NCBI RefSeq assembly: GCF_016862995.1
Contig: NZ_BOOA01000001.1
Coordinates: 186,001 to 250,000 of the forward strand
DNA: 64,000 nt
Reading direction: 5' to 3'
From: Acrocarpospora phusangensis
GTDB lineage: Bacteria; Actinomycetota; Actinomycetes; Streptosporangiales; Streptosporangiaceae
Shown: one piece after another, positions 63,143-64,000 of the stretch
Position numbering within the stretch: position 1 is the first letter of the stretch
Layout: each line of letters opens with the position of its first letter
Translations under genes and position numbers: made by a program
The notes under the pieces: generated by a model
What the model was told of the DNA's origin: nothing
Databases searched by the model: none
The model's input: the letters and a program-made list of their open reading frames with translations, nothing else

Positions 63143-64000
63143 TCAGCGCCCCTCGGCGAGCACGGCCAGGACCACGGGGTCCGCGTGGCCGCGCACACCG
63201 GTGACGAGGGTGGCGATCCTGAGCGGCCCGGACGCGAACACGACCCAGGGGTCGCGGCCGGCCCTGGCCAGGGTGAGCGGCGCGGCGGGGGTGAGCCCGG
63301 CCTTCTGCAGGCACTCGATCGCGGACCAGACGCGGGTGGCGGCCGTGTCGGGGCCGTCCCCGGTCTCGGCGGCGACCAGTTCGGCCAGCGCGGCGTGCCC
63401 GCCGAGCAGCCCGGCCCAGGTCTCGGCCGTGCGTTCGGCGACGGGTTCCAGGTCGCAGCCGAGCTGTCCCGCCGCGACGACGGCGAGCGTGAGCCCGGCG
63501 CCGTGCGCGGCCGACACCGTGCCGCCGTCGATCTCCGGCCGCCCGTCGGGGCGGTACCTGACCTCGACGGGGTGGCCGGCCGCGCGACCGGCGGCCAGCG
63601 CCGTCGTCGCCCGCCGGTCGCCGGCGTGCTCGGGGCCCGGCTCCACCGCCACGGCGACGTCCGCGCCGATCAGGTCGTCCAGCATGCGCTCCACGTACGG
63701 CCCGAGCAGCGCGGGCGCCCACGGGCCGCGCCCGTCGCCCTTGCGCACGGCCCGCAGCCGGAGCCCGTCCCAGCGCTCGACCGGCCTGCCGGTCCCGTCG
63801 CGTACGACGATGTCGTATATATACGTGTCGCCGTCGCGTTCCCGCTCCACCGCGCAGTACCGCATCGGCCCGGTGGCCGGGGTGGCGTGCACCCGTTCGA
63901 CGCCCTGTGGCAGCAGGGTGGCGTGCGGGACGCAGACCTGGTTGCCGTGCATCAGCGCGTCGCGCATGCCCGGGTCGCCGAGCAGCAGGTCGCCGGAGAG
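63143..64000 (-). CDS. Enediyne polyketide synthase (PKSE), C-terminal part only
   Basis: The frame is open to the window edge; only the last 285 residues are seen and the start lies beyond 64000. The visible part holds the end of the dehydratase domain (GDLLLGDPGMRDALMHGNQVCVPHATLLPQGVERV ... VERWDGLRLRAV) and the integral phosphopantetheinyl transferase domain (RPEIDGGTVSAAHGAGLTLAVVAAGQLGCDLEPV ... WSAIECLQKAG), with GCDLEPV supplying a metal-binding acid. PKSEs iteratively build the polyene that becomes the enediyne core and modify their own ACP with this transferase. The hallmark order PKSE then thioesterase is kept. Confidence 0.93.
   Translation of the reverse strand, partial: LSGDLLLGDPGMRDALMHGNQVCVPHATLLPQGVERVHATPATGPMRYCAVERERDGDTYIYDIVVRDGTGRPVERWDGLRLRAVRKGDGRGPWAPALLGPYVERMLDDLIGADVAVAVEPGPEHAGDRRATTALAAGRAAGHPVEVRYRPDGRPEIDGGTVSAAHGAGLTLAVVAAGQLGCDLEPVAERTAETWAGLLGGHAALAELVAAETGDGPDTAATRVWSAIECLQKAGLTPAAPLTLARAGRDPWVVFASGPLRIATLVTGVRGHADPVVLAVLAEGR

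Noticed and set aside
63143-63722. Longer start for the enediyne thioesterase
   Set aside because: The added residues are Arg/Gly/Ala-rich and lie wholly inside the PKS gene; family length and the GTG after the PKS stop fix the start at 63140.

Overview
This is a gene-dense, high-GC window with actinobacterial features: mostly GTG/ATG starts behind GGAGG-type ribosome sites, many ATGA stop/start overlaps, a sortase E/F pair, a mycothiol-type DinB protein, a StrR-family activator and an enediyne polyketide synthase. It looks like a filamentous actinomycete. A Streptosporangiales genus such as Nonomuraea or Actinomadura would fit, but genus placement is a guess.

Layout. 0.2-9.2 kb is housekeeping and cell-surface genes: a glycosyltransferase; a class E sortase with its LPKTG substrate (carrying about 33 Ser-Ala dipeptides) and a small membrane partner; a class F sortase; endonuclease V; a secreted beta-helix protein; a GerMN-type protein; and a histidine phosphatase.

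9.3-24.3 kb is a complete-looking choline/glycine betaine catabolic locus. It holds a Rieske betaine demethylase, an IclR regulator, a GMC choline dehydrogenase, a glycine-betaine ABC transporter with a fused double permease, a dimethylglycine dehydrogenase, and heterotetrameric-type sarcosine oxidase genes soxB-soxD-soxA. The gamma subunit appears fused to the C-terminus of SoxA. Each of the three transcription starts carries a pair of GTTNC-N7-GNAAC-like sites exactly 19 bp apart, which I read as the IclR operators. A polyamine/iron-type ABC importer follows (24.6-28.5 kb).

28.5-42.3 kb is mixed. It contains a 119-bp tandem repeat, a MarR regulator, a Gln/Pro-rich membrane protein, a 15-16-bp repeat array, a GH9 cellulase behind a CebR-like operator, an orphan condensation-domain protein, a short carotenoid-oxygenase-like protein that has lost its iron ligands (divergent from a TetR gene), a PccB/SDR pair, and two small membrane proteins.

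42-64 kb is the left flank of an enediyne biosynthetic gene cluster. The right edge cuts through the 3' end of an enediyne PKS (end of the DH domain plus integral phosphopantetheinyl transferase). It is followed in the same operon by the enediyne thioesterase, a flavin reductase and a P450. To the left lie AraC and StrR-type regulators, a DUF5987-like/GMC oxidoreductase/SgcJ-like/P450/flavin-hydroxylase operon, an ABC exporter pair, an ECF sigma factor with a SnoaL-like tail, an epoxide hydrolase, a second flavin hydroxylase, an FAD oxidoreductase, an AhpD-like protein and an MFS exporter. The rest of the enediyne cassette must lie to the right of this window. No rRNA, tRNA, CRISPR array or transposase was recognised.
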